DNA of 64,000 nucleotides. Source: UBA695 sp042691655 (lineage in GTDB: Bacteria > Verrucomicrobiota > Verrucomicrobiia > Chthoniobacterales > Chthoniobacteraceae). The first letter of the stretch is position 1; each line of letters opens with the position of its first letter. The stretch covers positions 4,650,001-4,714,000 of the forward strand of contig CP170506.1 of the NCBI GenBank assembly GCA_042691655.1. Direction: 5' to 3'. The position numbers and the translations under genes are program-made. This document shows positions 1-8,522 of the stretch, piece after piece. The notes below the pieces were generated by a model. The model was not told the origin of the DNA, searched no databases, and saw only the letters and a program-made list of their open reading frames with translations.

Positions 1-1
1 C

Positions 2-619
2 AACGGCTTTAACGTGCTCGCCATGCGGCCCAGCGAACTGCGCGGCGTGCGCGGCAAGCGGATCGCCTACATCTTCCAGGAGCCCTCGACCTCGCTCAAC
101 CCCGTCTTCACCATCCACTTCCAGATCGCCGAAGCCCTCAAGCTCCACCGGCCCGACGTCACCGACTACGAAGCCGAGGTCGCCAAGTGGCTGGGCTTGG
201 TCGGCATCGTCAACCCGGAGCAGCGCATGTGGGACTACCCCCACCAGCTCAGCGGCGGCATGCAGCAGCGCGCCATGATCGCCATGGCCCTCTCCTGCCA
301 GCCCGACCTCCTCGTGGCCGACGAGCCGACCACCGCGCTCGACGTCACGATCCAGGCGCAGATCATCGAGCTTCTGCGCGATATTAAGCGCCAGCTCGGC
401 ATGAGCATCCTCCTCATCACGCACAACTTCGGCATCATTGGCGGCCTGGCCGACCGAGTGGCCGTGATGTTCCGGGGCAAAATCGTCGAATACGGCAAAA
501 CCGAGGACGTCCTGCGCCACCCCCAGCACCCCTACACCCGGGCGCTCATCGAATGCATCCCCAAGCTCGGCAGCCGCGCGCGCAGGCTCACGACCATCGA
601 CCACGAGAAGCTCGCGTAG
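2..619 (+). CDS. Peptide/oligopeptide ABC transporter ATP-binding subunit (DppD/OppD type), 3' part
   Basis: The gene is cut by the left window edge, so the Walker A motif is missing and the reading frame is open from base 2. What remains is the rest of an ABC nucleotide-binding domain: Q-loop (FQEPSTSLNP), signature LSGGMQQR, Walker B plus D-loop (LLVADEPTTALD) and H-loop (LLITHN). The segment near the C-terminus (HPQHPYTRAL) is typical of the DppD/OppD/NikD subfamily, which energises uptake of di- or oligopeptides or nickel at the cytoplasmic face of the permease. The protein ends soon after this segment, so the usual C-terminal oligopeptide extension is short. The family is certain; the substrate cannot be read from the ATPase. 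Confidence 0.93.
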   Translation, partial: NGFNVLAMRPSELRGVRGKRIAYIFQEPSTSLNPVFTIHFQIAEALKLHRPDVTDYEAEVAKWLGLVGIVNPEQRMWDYPHQLSGGMQQRAMIAMALSCQPDLLVADEPTTALDVTIQAQIIELLRDIKRQLGMSILLITHNFGIIGGLADRVAVMFRGKIVEYGKTEDVLRHPQHPYTRALIECIPKLGSRARRLTTIDHEKLA

Positions 620-633
620 GTTACAGATTTAAT

Positions 634-1005
634 ATGGATGGATGCCGGATTTTCTACGTTAATGTGGATGTTACCTTTGTGCGGCCACTTCAGGGCGTTG
701 ACCTGACGCAGCAAGGGCGCGTTTCCATTGAAAAGATAGAAGCCAGGAAGATACTGGGCTTTGTGCAGGAATTTGGCTGCACGGCCGATTCTCAACTGGA
801 GATGCAGGAAATGGTTCGAGCGATTGTATTGGCTCGGGAAGACGAAGAAAACGCAATCATCCATTTTGATCGAATTGGCGAAATCGCACCTGAGGATTTG
901 GAGAGCGAAATTTACCAGGACGAAGACATTGCCCTCGCATTAATGCGAGCCCCCACATCCAAGGGAATTTGGTACCAAACGGGGCGAGCTTTTTACCACG
1001 ACTAA
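634..1005 (+). CDS. Hypothetical protein, about 123 aa
   Basis: I do not recognise the family. The ATG at 634 is chosen because it falls just after the transporter stop (619); the frame stays open further upstream only by overlapping the end of that gene. The product is a small acidic soluble-looking protein (many E and D, no signal peptide or membrane segment) ending in FYHD. The DNA is visibly more AT-rich than its neighbours, which may mean later acquisition. No good ribosome binding site is visible, and it could be cotranscribed with the transporter gene 14 bases upstream. Confidence 0.55.
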   Translation: MDGCRIFYVNVDVTFVRPLQGVDLTQQGRVSIEKIEARKILGFVQEFGCTADSQLEMQEMVRAIVLAREDEENAIIHFDRIGEIAPEDLESEIYQDEDIALALMRAPTSKGIWYQTGRAFYHD

Positions 1006-1076
1006 TACGATCTACACGGACAAAAGCCATTAAGTCTCACGCAAAGACGCAAAGGAGGCAGGTGCGTCTCTTGGGC

Positions 1077-1198
1077 CTCGTTCCCAACCTCCAGATTGGG
1101 AACGTCTTCTGTCTGCGAATCTCTGATTCGTTCCGTACGGTTATGGAATCAGAGATTCCCAGACACCGACGTTACGAACCTGGAGATTCGTAACGAGG
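1077..1198. repeat. Mosaic of four short palindromes (REP/BIME-like element), full copy
   Basis: This intergenic stretch is built of four imperfect palindromes in the order P1 (TTCCCAACCTCCAGATTGGG core), P2 (CGAATCTCTGATTCG), P3 (GGAATCAGAGATTCC) and P4 (TTACGAACCTGGAGATTCGTAA), with GTCTTCTGTCT between P1 and P2. The same units, including the spacer, occur in reverse order at 45036-45160, and partial sets lie at 42501-42590, 52064-52122 and 57121-57150. A CACGCAAAGACGCAAAG repeat of another family sits just before it, near 1037-1055. No gene is seen between 1006 and 1211. Confidence 0.8.
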
Positions 1199-1211
1199 GT
1201 CGCGGGTGTCG

Positions 1212-3668
1212 CTACCCCAGCACTGCCACCACGTTCACCACGGCCCCCTTCGGCTGGATCGGGATCACATTCCCGCTCACCGCCTGGCCGTTGACGCATA
1301 AGGTCTTGATGCCCTTGGACGCGCCGCCGGGGTTTTGGATTTCTATGTGGTAGGTCGCCCCACGGAACACGCGGTCCACTTTATACCCCTTCCAAGCGCG
1401 CGGGATGCACGGGTCGACCACGAGCCCCTCGGCTCCGGGCCGCACGCCCAGGATGTATTGCGAGATCGCCACGAAACACCACGCCGCCGTGCCCGTCAGC
1501 CAGGAGTTCTTGCCCTCGCCCGGGGTGAGCGCATCGCGCCCGGCGGTCATCTGGTTGTAGACGTAGGGCTCGCAGCGGAAGGTGTCGATCTGCTCCTCCT
1601 TGCCGCTCGGGCAGACGCTCATGTAATACTCGAACGCCTTGTCGCCCCGGCCCACGAGCGCCTCGGCGACCTGGATCCACGTGTTGTTGTGCGTGAAGAT
1701 GCCTGCGTTCTCCTTGTACCCCGGGGGGTAGCTGGTGATTTCGCCCAGGCGCGGCTGGTAGGTGGAGTAGGCCGGTTGCTGGAGAATGATGCCGTTGGGG
1801 GTGGCGAGGCGCTCTGCCACGGAGTCGAGCGCCGCCAGCGCATGGCCGTTCTCCAAGCCCACACCGCCGAGCACGCCCCAGCCCTGGCTCTCGATGAAAA
1901 TCTGCCCCTCGTCGTTCTTGGCCGAGCCGATGGCTTCGCCGAAAGCGTCGTAGGCGCGCAGGAACCATTTCCCGTCCCAGCCGTGCGCCTCGATCACCTC
2001 CTGCATCGCCGCCCGCCGGGCGAGGGACTCGGCGGCTTTATCCGCCTGGCCGAGCTGCTGGTAAATACCCGCCATGCTCTCCGTGGCCGCGCAGAAAAGC
2101 CCCGCGATCATCACCGACTCCGCCACGCGCGCCGCCGCGCCGGAGACGTCGCCCGCGAGCTGGAAGCTCTCGCCCGGCGTTGTCGAGTGGCAGTTGAGGT
2201 TGAGGCAGTCGTTCCAGTCGGCGTGGCCAATGAGCGGCAGGCCGTGCGGCCCGCGCTCCCGCAGCGTGTAGGCAATGGAGACCTCCAGGTGGTCAAGCAG
2301 CGTCGCGCCGTCCTGGTTGTCCTTATCGGCATAGCCGATCTTCTCCGAGAGGATCGCGGTGTCGCCCGTTTCGTTGAGGTACGCGGCCACGGCGAGCGGC
2401 AACCAGAGAGGGTCGTCGTTGAAGCCGCCGCCCAGCGCGGTGTTCCCCTTCTTCGTCAGCGGCTGGTACTGGTGATAGCACGAACCGTCGGCGCATTGCG
2501 TCGCCGCGAGGTCCAGGAGGCGTTCGCGGGCGCGTTCCGGCTGGATGTGGACGACGCCCAGCAGATCCTGGTTGCTGTCGCGGTAGCCCATGCCGCGCCC
2601 GATGCCGCTTTCGTAGAAGGAAGCCGAGCGCGAGAGGTTGAGGGTCGTCATGCACTGGTACTGGTTCCAGATGTTGACCATGCGCGAGACGTGAGGATCG
2701 TCGATTTCGACGTGGTAGATGGAGAGGAGCCGGTCCCAGTGGGCCTTGAGCTTGGCAAAGGCTTCGTCCACCGCCGCCGAGGTACCGAGGCGTTCGGCGA
2801 CTTTGCGGAAGGGGGCCTTATTGGCCACGCCGGGGGCGGAGAATTTCTCGGCGTGCGGGTTCTCGGCCACGCCGAGGAGGAAATGGAAACGCTTTTCGCC
2901 GCCGGGCGCAAGCGTGAGGTCGATCTGCTGCGCCGCCACCGGGGCCCAGCCGAGCGTGACTTCGCTGGAGCACTTGCCCGCCAGCACCGCGCGGGGGGCA
3001 TCGAGCCCCTCGTGAACGCCCACGAAGCGGTCCCGGCTCACCTCGAACCCGCTCGCCTGCGCTCCAAAAAGCGAGAAATAGGCGAAGTGATCGCGGCGCT
3101 CGCGGTATTCGGTGACGTGGAAGACCGTGTTGGCCTCCACCTCCACCTGGCCGGTGGAAAAATTACGCTGGAAGTTGGATTGGTCGTCCATCGCGTCCCA
3201 CAGGCACCACTCCACGAAGCCCCAGAGGCTCACCGATTTTTCCGCCGCGCCCAGGTTGCGCACCCGCACATCCCACACCTCGGCCTTTTCGCCGACCGGG
3301 ATGAAATAGCGCACGCTGACCTCCAGGCCGTTCTTTTCGCCCGTGATGACGCTGTAGCCCATGCCATGGCGGCATTCGTAGCGATCCAGCGCCGTGCGGG
3401 TCGGCTTCCATCCGGGGTTCCAGACGGTGTCGCCGTCCTTTATATAGAGGTAGCGCCCGTTGGAATCGAGCGGGACGTTGTTGTAGCGGTAGCGCGTCAA
3501 GCGGCGCAGCCGGGCGTCCCGGTCGAAACAGTAGCCGCCCGCCGTGTTGGAGATAATGCCGAAGAACTCCTCGCAACCGAGGTAGTTGATCCACGGCAAC
3601 GGCGTCGCCGGGTTGGTGATGAGGTATTCGCGTTGCGCGTCGTCGAAGTGTCCGTAGGGATTTTGCAT
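1212..3668 (-). CDS. Glycoside hydrolase family 94 protein, cellobiose-phosphorylase-like
   Basis: The 818-aa product has the full length expected for cellobiose phosphorylase (about 810-825 aa), which splits cellobiose with phosphate into glucose 1-phosphate and glucose in the cytoplasm. It has the N-terminal beta-sandwich, where aromatic and charged residues line the donor site, and then the (alpha/alpha)6 catalytic barrel with YRDSNQDLLG and HADWNDCLNLN. Asp487 of the WND motif corresponds to the general acid of GH94 enzymes. There is no signal peptide. It lies 23 bases downstream of a regulator gene on the same strand, so the two probably form an operon controlled by the beta-glucan disaccharide or a relative. 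Cellobionate or laminaribiose phosphorylase activity cannot be excluded. Confidence 0.9.
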   Translation of the reverse strand: MQNPYGHFDDAQREYLITNPATPLPWINYLGCEEFFGIISNTAGGYCFDRDARLRRLTRYRYNNVPLDSNGRYLYIKDGDTVWNPGWKPTRTALDRYECRHGMGYSVITGEKNGLEVSVRYFIPVGEKAEVWDVRVRNLGAAEKSVSLWGFVEWCLWDAMDDQSNFQRNFSTGQVEVEANTVFHVTEYRERRDHFAYFSLFGAQASGFEVSRDRFVGVHEGLDAPRAVLAGKCSSEVTLGWAPVAAQQIDLTLAPGGEKRFHFLLGVAENPHAEKFSAPGVANKAPFRKVAERLGTSAAVDEAFAKLKAHWDRLLSIYHVEIDDPHVSRMVNIWNQYQCMTTLNLSRSASFYESGIGRGMGYRDSNQDLLGVVHIQPERARERLLDLAATQCADGSCYHQYQPLTKKGNTALGGGFNDDPLWLPLAVAAYLNETGDTAILSEKIGYADKDNQDGATLLDHLEVSIAYTLRERGPHGLPLIGHADWNDCLNLNCHSTTPGESFQLAGDVSGAAARVAESVMIAGLFCAATESMAGIYQQLGQADKAAESLARRAAMQEVIEAHGWDGKWFLRAYDAFGEAIGSAKNDEGQIFIESQGWGVLGGVGLENGHALAALDSVAERLATPNGIILQQPAYSTYQPRLGEITSYPPGYKENAGIFTHNNTWIQVAEALVGRGDKAFEYYMSVCPSGKEEQIDTFRCEPYVYNQMTAGRDALTPGEGKNSWLTGTAAWCFVAISQYILGVRPGAEGLVVDPCIPRAWKGYKVDRVFRGATYHIEIQNPGGASKGIKTLCVNGQAVSGNVIPIQPKGAVVNVVAVLG

Positions 3669-3691
3669 GGGAGTGGGTGGGAAAAAAAGGG

Positions 3692-4813
3692 TTATTCGGC
3701 GGCGAGGTCGATCTCCGGAAGGTGGGTGCGGAGGGCTTCGTCAACACGGCCCGCCCCGCCGCATGTCGAGCGCACGAGCAGCATGGGCCGGGGCGTCCGG
3801 TCGCATTGACGCGGCTGGGGCCCGGCGAGGCCGAGGGCGCTTTGCAGCAGCCCATGGGCGATGAAGTCGAAATCCTGGTGGATCGTCGAGAGCGGCGGAT
3901 CGCTGAACCGGCTGGCCTCGGTGTCGTTGTAGCCAACGATGCGGTAATCCTCCGGCGCGCCGAGGCCCAGCTTGTGCATGGCCGTCATGAAGCGCAGCGC
4001 GTGCTCGTCGTCGTAGGCTACGACGGCTAGGCGCCCGCGAAATTCCCTCCAGCGCTCCGCCAGCTCGTCCATGGCCGGGGCTCCGGGGCCCGCCAGGCCG
4101 CAGAGCCGGGGCAGATTCTCGCGGGCCGTGAAGTGGTGATACGCCGCCAGGCGGTACTGGAGCACGGCGTCGTGGGGCGAATCCGGCCCGAGGTAGGCGA
4201 TGTGCGTTTCGCCCAGCGCCTGGAAGTAGCGGCAAATTTCCTCCACCGCCCCCGTCGTGCTGGCCTCGAAAAGCTCGGGTTTGATGTAGCAATACCGCTC
4301 CAGGCCGGGGATTAAGAGCGCCAGGCTGATCGGCAGCGGGCTGCGCCCCACCAGCGCGCGGACTTCCTCGCTCTGTTCGTGCGGGAACCACGGGAGCGTC
4401 AAGGCCGTGCAGCCCTCCTGCTGAAACCGGAGCGCCTGGGCCAGCGCATCCCCCGCGAGGTCGCGCACCCAGCCGGAGCGGATCTCCAGATCCGCGCTGC
4501 CCCCCGCCTCGGCGATGGCCTGGAGGAGCCGGGAGGCATAGGCGTTGCCCTCCTTGTAAACCAGCACCCCCACCGGGCCCGTACCGGGCCGCGTTGCCTC
4601 GGCGTTGCGGGCCACGAAAGTCCCGCTGCCGCGCCGCCGGGCGATCCATCCGTCGTCGGTAAGCTGCTTGAGCGCCCGGCGCACTGTTAAAAAATTACAG
4701 CCGTACATCGAGGCCAATTCCCGCTCCGCAGGCAGCTTGGCTCCCACCGGTAAACTGCGGATCAACTGCCGCACCTCGGCTTCGACATGCTGATGTTTTA
4801 AGAGTGTTTTCAC
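3692..4813 (-). CDS. Transcriptional regulator: GntR-type winged helix with LacI-like sensor domain
   Basis: The 373-aa protein begins at a GTG codon. Residues of about 7-68 form a GntR winged helix (KLPAERELA, TVRRALKQL, RRGSGTFV). The rest resembles the periplasmic-binding-protein-like effector domain of LacI regulators, ending with the ligand-domain pattern IVGYNDTEASRFSDPPLSTI. This GntR-head/LacI-body arrangement is common among sugar regulators. It is encoded directly upstream of the GH94 phosphorylase gene on the same strand, so it most likely controls that operon and itself in response to a disaccharide or glucose phosphate. No clear operator palindrome is seen in the 160-bp divergent region towards the E1-alpha gene. 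Confidence 0.88.
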   Translation of the reverse strand: MKTLLKHQHVEAEVRQLIRSLPVGAKLPAERELASMYGCNFLTVRRALKQLTDDGWIARRRGSGTFVARNAEATRPGTGPVGVLVYKEGNAYASRLLQAIAEAGGSADLEIRSGWVRDLAGDALAQALRFQQEGCTALTLPWFPHEQSEEVRALVGRSPLPISLALLIPGLERYCYIKPELFEASTTGAVEEICRYFQALGETHIAYLGPDSPHDAVLQYRLAAYHHFTARENLPRLCGLAGPGAPAMDELAERWREFRGRLAVVAYDDEHALRFMTAMHKLGLGAPEDYRIVGYNDTEASRFSDPPLSTIHQDFDFIAHGLLQSALGLAGPQPRQCDRTPRPMLLVRSTCGGAGRVDEALRTHLPEIDLAAE

Positions 4814-4972
4814 AGGGGGAAGGGCTGGGAGGACTATAGCAACTGCTTTAATCGCGAGTCAACTTATTCACCGCCGATTCAATGATCAAGGAAAACCTGA
4901 TCAGAAGGGCGGGAATGCCTCGGTAGAAAGAACGATTGCGTGCGGCTGCATAACGTCGTTAAACTCTGCCTC

Positions 4973-5992
4973 ATGCCTGACAATGCACTTTGTTCCGCAC
5001 CCGCGGCGGCGCGAGAAACCTTTGTCCAAGCTTACCGTTGGATGCTTCTCGCCCGGATTTTGGAGGAGAAGCTGGCCAGCTTGTACCGAGCCGGGAAGAT
5101 CAACGGAGGTGTATTCCTGGGCAAAGGACAGGAAGCCTTGAGCGCGTCGCTGGGCATGTCGCTGCGCAAGGGGGATATTTTTGCCCCCCTTATTCGCGAC
5201 CAGGCGGGCCGCCTCGCCTTCGGGGAGGACATCCTGGAAGCGGTGCGCACCTATATGGGTTCCGCCCTGGGGCCCATGCGGGGCCGCGAGGGGAACGTCC
5301 ACCGGGGCCGCCCCAAGGACGGCTACTACGCCATGATCAGCCACCTGGGGGCCATGATTTCCGTCGTCTGCGGAGGCCTGATCGCCCGGCGGTTTAAGGG
5401 CGAAAAGGGCGTCGTCGGAGCCACGTGCATCGGCGACGGCGGCACCTCCACAGGGGCCTTCCACGAGGCCCTCAATCTCGCCGCCGTCGAGAAGCTCCCG
5501 CTGGTCCTCATCATTGCCAACAACCAATTTGCCTACTCCACCCCGAACGACCGCGAATTCGCCTGCCATGACCTGGTGGACCGCGCCATCGGCTACGGCG
5601 TGGAGGGCCACAAAGTCGACGCCACCGACCTCGACGCCTGCCTCGACGTCGTGGGCCGCGCCGTCGCCCGGGCCCGCGAGGGGCATGGGCCGCAGATGGT
5701 CGTCGCCAGCCTGCTGCGCCTCTCCGGCCACGGCGAACACGACGACGCCAGCTACATCCCCGAGGCGCTCAAAGCCGCGCACCTCGGCCTGGATTGCCTG
5801 AAAACCGCCGAATGCGCCCTTATGGAACGCAAATGGCTCGCGCCCGAAGAACTGGCGGAGCTGGCGGGCTCCATTCAGCAGCAGGTCGAGGAGGCCATCG
5901 CCACCGTCCAGCGCGAACCTGCTCCGGACCCCGCCACCGAAACGTGGTGCGCGCTAGCCACCCCCGGCTTGGACGACACCTTTTGCGCGTAA
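4973..5992 (+). CDS. 2-oxoacid dehydrogenase E1 component, alpha subunit
   Basis: The product is a thiamine-diphosphate-dependent E1 alpha chain, which with the beta chain downstream decarboxylates a 2-oxoacid and acylates the E2 lipoyl group. The TPP motif is clear: GDG at residues 154-156 and NN at 183-184 of the 339-aa form. YRAGKINGG and the phosphorylation-loop region (YYAMISHLGAM) also fit. The ATG at 4973 gives an N-terminus typical of the family; a GTG at 4940 would add 11 residues. E1-beta and E2 follow on the same strand after 21 and 143 bases, so this is an E1-E2 operon. Pyruvate, branched-chain 2-oxoacid or acetoin could be the substrate; the sequence does not decide. Confidence 0.92.
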   Translation: MPDNALCSAPAAARETFVQAYRWMLLARILEEKLASLYRAGKINGGVFLGKGQEALSASLGMSLRKGDIFAPLIRDQAGRLAFGEDILEAVRTYMGSALGPMRGREGNVHRGRPKDGYYAMISHLGAMISVVCGGLIARRFKGEKGVVGATCIGDGGTSTGAFHEALNLAAVEKLPLVLIIANNQFAYSTPNDREFACHDLVDRAIGYGVEGHKVDATDLDACLDVVGRAVARAREGHGPQMVVASLLRLSGHGEHDDASYIPEALKAAHLGLDCLKTAECALMERKWLAPEELAELAGSIQQQVEEAIATVQREPAPDPATETWCALATPGLDDTFCA

Positions 5993-6013
5993 AAAAGTGA
6001 ATCTGTTTTTTTC

Positions 6014-6976
6014 ATGATTACCTACCTCGAAGCCATTCGCGAAGCCCAGGCCAAGGCGCTCACGGACGATCCCCGTGTGTATATTTACGGCCAGGACGTC
6101 GGCCAGTTTGGCGGCGCGTTCAAAGCCACCAAGAACCTCGCCCACGAATTCCCGGGCCGGGTGCTCGACGCCCCCATCAGCGAGGACGCCATGGTTGGTT
6201 CCGCCATCGGAGCCGCCATCGAAGGCATGCGCCCCATCGTGGAAATCCAGTACGCGGATTTCTCCACCCCCGGCTTTAACCAGATCGTCAACCACGCCGC
6301 CTCCCTCTACTGGCGCACCCGCGTCCCGTGCCCCATCACCGTCCGGCTTCCCTCCGGCGGCACCGCCGGTTCCGGCCCGTTCCACAGCCAGAGCATGGAG
6401 GGGGTCTACGCCCAGTACCCCGGGCTCGTCATCCTGACGCCCGCCACCGTCGAGGACGCCTACTCCATGCTGCTCGAAGCCGTCGCCATCGACGACCCCG
6501 TCCTCTTCTGCGAGCACAAGTACCTCTACTACCACCTCAAGGCCGAGGGGCTGCCCACCGAGGCGCTCCCCGTCGGCAAGGCCCGCATCGCGCGGCCCGG
6601 GCGCGACGTCACCGTCGTCACCTACAGCGCCATGGTCCACGAGGCCCTGGCCGCTGCCGAAGAACTCTCGGGCGAAGGCTACGAAGTCGAGGTCGTTGAC
6701 CTGCGCTCCATCAAGCCCATCGACACCGACACCGTCCTGGCCAGCGTTGCCCGCACCGGGCGGCTCCTGGCCGTCGGCGAAGCGTGGCCGTGGGGCGGCG
6801 TCACCGCCGAAATCGTGGCCCGCGTGGCCAGCGAAGGCCTCGCCCTCCTGGACGCCCCGCCCCGACGCCTCAACGCCAAAAACACCCCCATCCCCTTCCA
6901 CCCCAACCTTTGGGGCACCCACCGCCCCACCGCTTCCACCGTAGCCCGCGCCCTGCGCGATCTGCTGCGGCTGTAA
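6014..6976 (+). CDS. 2-oxoacid dehydrogenase E1 component, beta subunit
   Basis: The 320-aa chain has the transketolase pyrimidine-binding domain (LDAPISEDAMVGSAIG, with the Glu that activates TPP) and the C-terminal transketolase-like domain (VVDLRSIKPIDTDTVLASV). It forms the alpha2beta2 E1 decarboxylase with the preceding gene. Length and domain order are normal for the family. It starts 21 bases after the E1-alpha stop and has no obvious Shine-Dalgarno sequence; a run of T lies directly before the ATG. The repeat at 6988-7102 separates it from the E2 gene. Confidence 0.93.
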   Translation: MITYLEAIREAQAKALTDDPRVYIYGQDVGQFGGAFKATKNLAHEFPGRVLDAPISEDAMVGSAIGAAIEGMRPIVEIQYADFSTPGFNQIVNHAASLYWRTRVPCPITVRLPSGGTAGSGPFHSQSMEGVYAQYPGLVILTPATVEDAYSMLLEAVAIDDPVLFCEHKYLYYHLKAEGLPTEALPVGKARIARPGRDVTVVTYSAMVHEALAAAEELSGEGYEVEVVDLRSIKPIDTDTVLASVARTGRLLAVGEAWPWGGVTAEIVARVASEGLALLDAPPRRLNAKNTPIPFHPNLWGTHRPTASTVARALRDLLRL

Positions 6977-6987
6977 CCAAAAAAATC

Positions 6988-7102
6988 ATCAGGAACTCAT
7001 GAACTCAGGAACAGAACCCAGCGCCAAGCCGTTCCTGTCTGTAAAAGCTCTTCCATCCTTTCCAATTCTTCTGCCTTTTTCCTGAGTTCCTGAATTCCTG
7101 AT
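6988..7102. repeat. Inverted repeat with AACTCAGGAA-type arms between E1-beta and E2 genes
   Basis: The arms at 6988-7011 (ATCAGGAACTCATGAACTCA followed by GGAA) and 7079-7102 are nearly perfect reverse complements and enclose about 67 bases. A single arm of the same type occurs at 51654-51676, and a degenerate one at the 3' end of metF (60130-60147). As RNA it would form a long hairpin inside the operon transcript, where it could tune E1:E2 expression. Confidence 0.7.
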
Positions 7103-7119
7103 AAAAAACTTTCATCCCG

Positions 7120-8340
7120 ATGCCGCAAATTCCCATCATCATGCCACAACTCGGCGAATCCATCGCCGAGGCCACCATCGTCAACGTTGCCGTGCAGGTC
7201 GGCGACCAGGTCGAAGCCGACCAAGACGTTATCGAAGTGGAAACCAACAAAGCCGTCATGAGCGTCACCACGCCGTGCCCTGGCCGCGTGAGCTGCATCC
7301 TGGTAGAAACCGGCCACAGCTACGCCGTGGGCTCCACCCTTGGCTACCTGGAAGCCACCGTCGAGGACGCCAAGCGCCACGGCCTGGACGTGCCCCCGCC
7401 CGAGACCGAAGAAGAGGCGGCTGCCTCGGCCGAGGCAGCGCTCGACGGCCAGCCCGCCAAAGCCGCCGAACCGGCCCGGCACGCCGCCGTCCAGCCGACC
7501 GTCCACGGCCTGCCCGTCCCGGTCCACGCCACGGGCGCCAGCTACCTTTCCCCGCGCATGAAGGCGCGCATGGAGGAGCTCGGCCTCCACGCCGCCGACC
7601 TCTCCGGCATCGCCGGGAGCGGAGCGGCGGGCCGCGTCACCATCGACGACCTGGAGAAATTCTTAAGCCAGCTCGACCACCAATCCCTCACCCCGGCCTC
7701 GCCCATGCGCGTCGCCGTCGCCGACGCCATGCGCCGCAGCGCCACCCGGCCCATCGCCACTGTGGGCCGCCCGATCAACGTCGAGCCCATCCTGAGCCAC
7801 CGCAAAACACGCGACCCGAAACCCGGCCCCGCCCTCTACATGCTGCGCGCGCTGGGCATCGCCCTTTCTGAAAACAGCGCCCCGGCGGGACGGCTCATTG
7901 GCGACCGCATCGTCCACCCGGCCTCCATCGACATCGGCTTTGCCGTCGAAGCCGAGGACGGCGTGCTCGTCCCTGTTATCCGCAACGTCGCCGCCCGCAA
8001 GCTCGCGGAAATGGTGGGCGAATACAACGACCTCGTGGCCCAGGCCCGGCAGCGGCGCATCCCGCCGAGCGCCAACGGCGGCTCGGTCGCCACCGTCACG
8101 AACTTTGGCAATTTCGGCCTCATGTGGGCCACGCCGATCCCGTTGCCAGAGCAAACGCTCGTCCTGGGCCTAAGCTCCGCGCGGATCGTTCCCAACTGGA
8201 ACCCGGAAACCAAGACCTTCGAGCCGCTCAAAGAAGCCGGGATGACCCTGAGCTTCGATCACCGCGTTCTGGACGGCGGAGCGGCGGGCCGCCTCCTGAG
8301 CCGCATCGCCGAGTTGCTCGCGGAGCCGGAGACGCTGTAG
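7120..8340 (+). CDS. 2-oxoacid dehydrogenase E2 component (dihydrolipoamide acyltransferase)
   Basis: The 406-aa product carries the acyl group from E1 to CoA and forms the core of the complex. Residues 1-78 are a lipoyl domain with the swinging Lys44 in ETNKA, where most homologues have ETDKA. An Ala/Glu/Pro-rich linker follows, then a peripheral-subunit-binding domain near residues 142-182 (YLSPRMKARMEELG, GAAGRVTIDDL). The C-terminal acyltransferase domain ends with the catalytic DHRVLDG (His381, Asp385). No lipoamide dehydrogenase gene follows, so E3 must come from elsewhere. The acyltransferase domain specificity (pyruvate, branched-chain or acetoin) is not evident. Confidence 0.92.
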   Translation: MPQIPIIMPQLGESIAEATIVNVAVQVGDQVEADQDVIEVETNKAVMSVTTPCPGRVSCILVETGHSYAVGSTLGYLEATVEDAKRHGLDVPPPETEEEAAASAEAALDGQPAKAAEPARHAAVQPTVHGLPVPVHATGASYLSPRMKARMEELGLHAADLSGIAGSGAAGRVTIDDLEKFLSQLDHQSLTPASPMRVAVADAMRRSATRPIATVGRPINVEPILSHRKTRDPKPGPALYMLRALGIALSENSAPAGRLIGDRIVHPASIDIGFAVEAEDGVLVPVIRNVAARKLAEMVGEYNDLVAQARQRRIPPSANGGSVATVTNFGNFGLMWATPIPLPEQTLVLGLSSARIVPNWNPETKTFEPLKEAGMTLSFDHRVLDGGAAGRLLSRIAELLAEPETL

Positions 8341-8348
8341 GTTTTTGA

Positions 8349-8493
8349 GCCGCAAAAAGGCGCAAGAGGCGTAAAAACAGAAGGTTAAGACAACAAAATG
8401 CCTGCCTGGAAGTTCACCCTGCGGGTGAGTCTAAAACTCTCTGCAAAATTGGCGCATCTCTTTCATTTTGCGCTTTTTGCGCCTTTTTGCGGC
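8349..8493. repeat. Inverted repeat with 17-bp perfect arms (GCAAAAAGGCGC family)
   Basis: The arms 8349-8365 (GCCGCAAAAAGGCGCAA) and 8477-8493 are exact reverse complements. It fills the gap between the convergent E2 and batE genes, so a transcript from either side could fold there. Related CGCAAAGGCGCAAAG arms occur at 57163-57240 and a single arm near 1037. Confidence 0.75.
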
Positions 8494-8522
8494 CAATCCT
8501 ATTTCCGATTTTAGGTTTAGCG

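Noticed and set aside
1335..3809. Very long plus-strand open frame (about 824 codons) opposite the GH94 gene
   Set aside because: It is an antisense artefact of high GC codon bias; its product is Arg/Val/His-rich without motifs, whereas the minus strand encodes a complete GH94 enzyme.
4814..4972. Riboswitch or operator between the GntR/LacI regulator and E1-alpha
   Set aside because: No convincing palindrome or conserved RNA motif was found in this divergent region.
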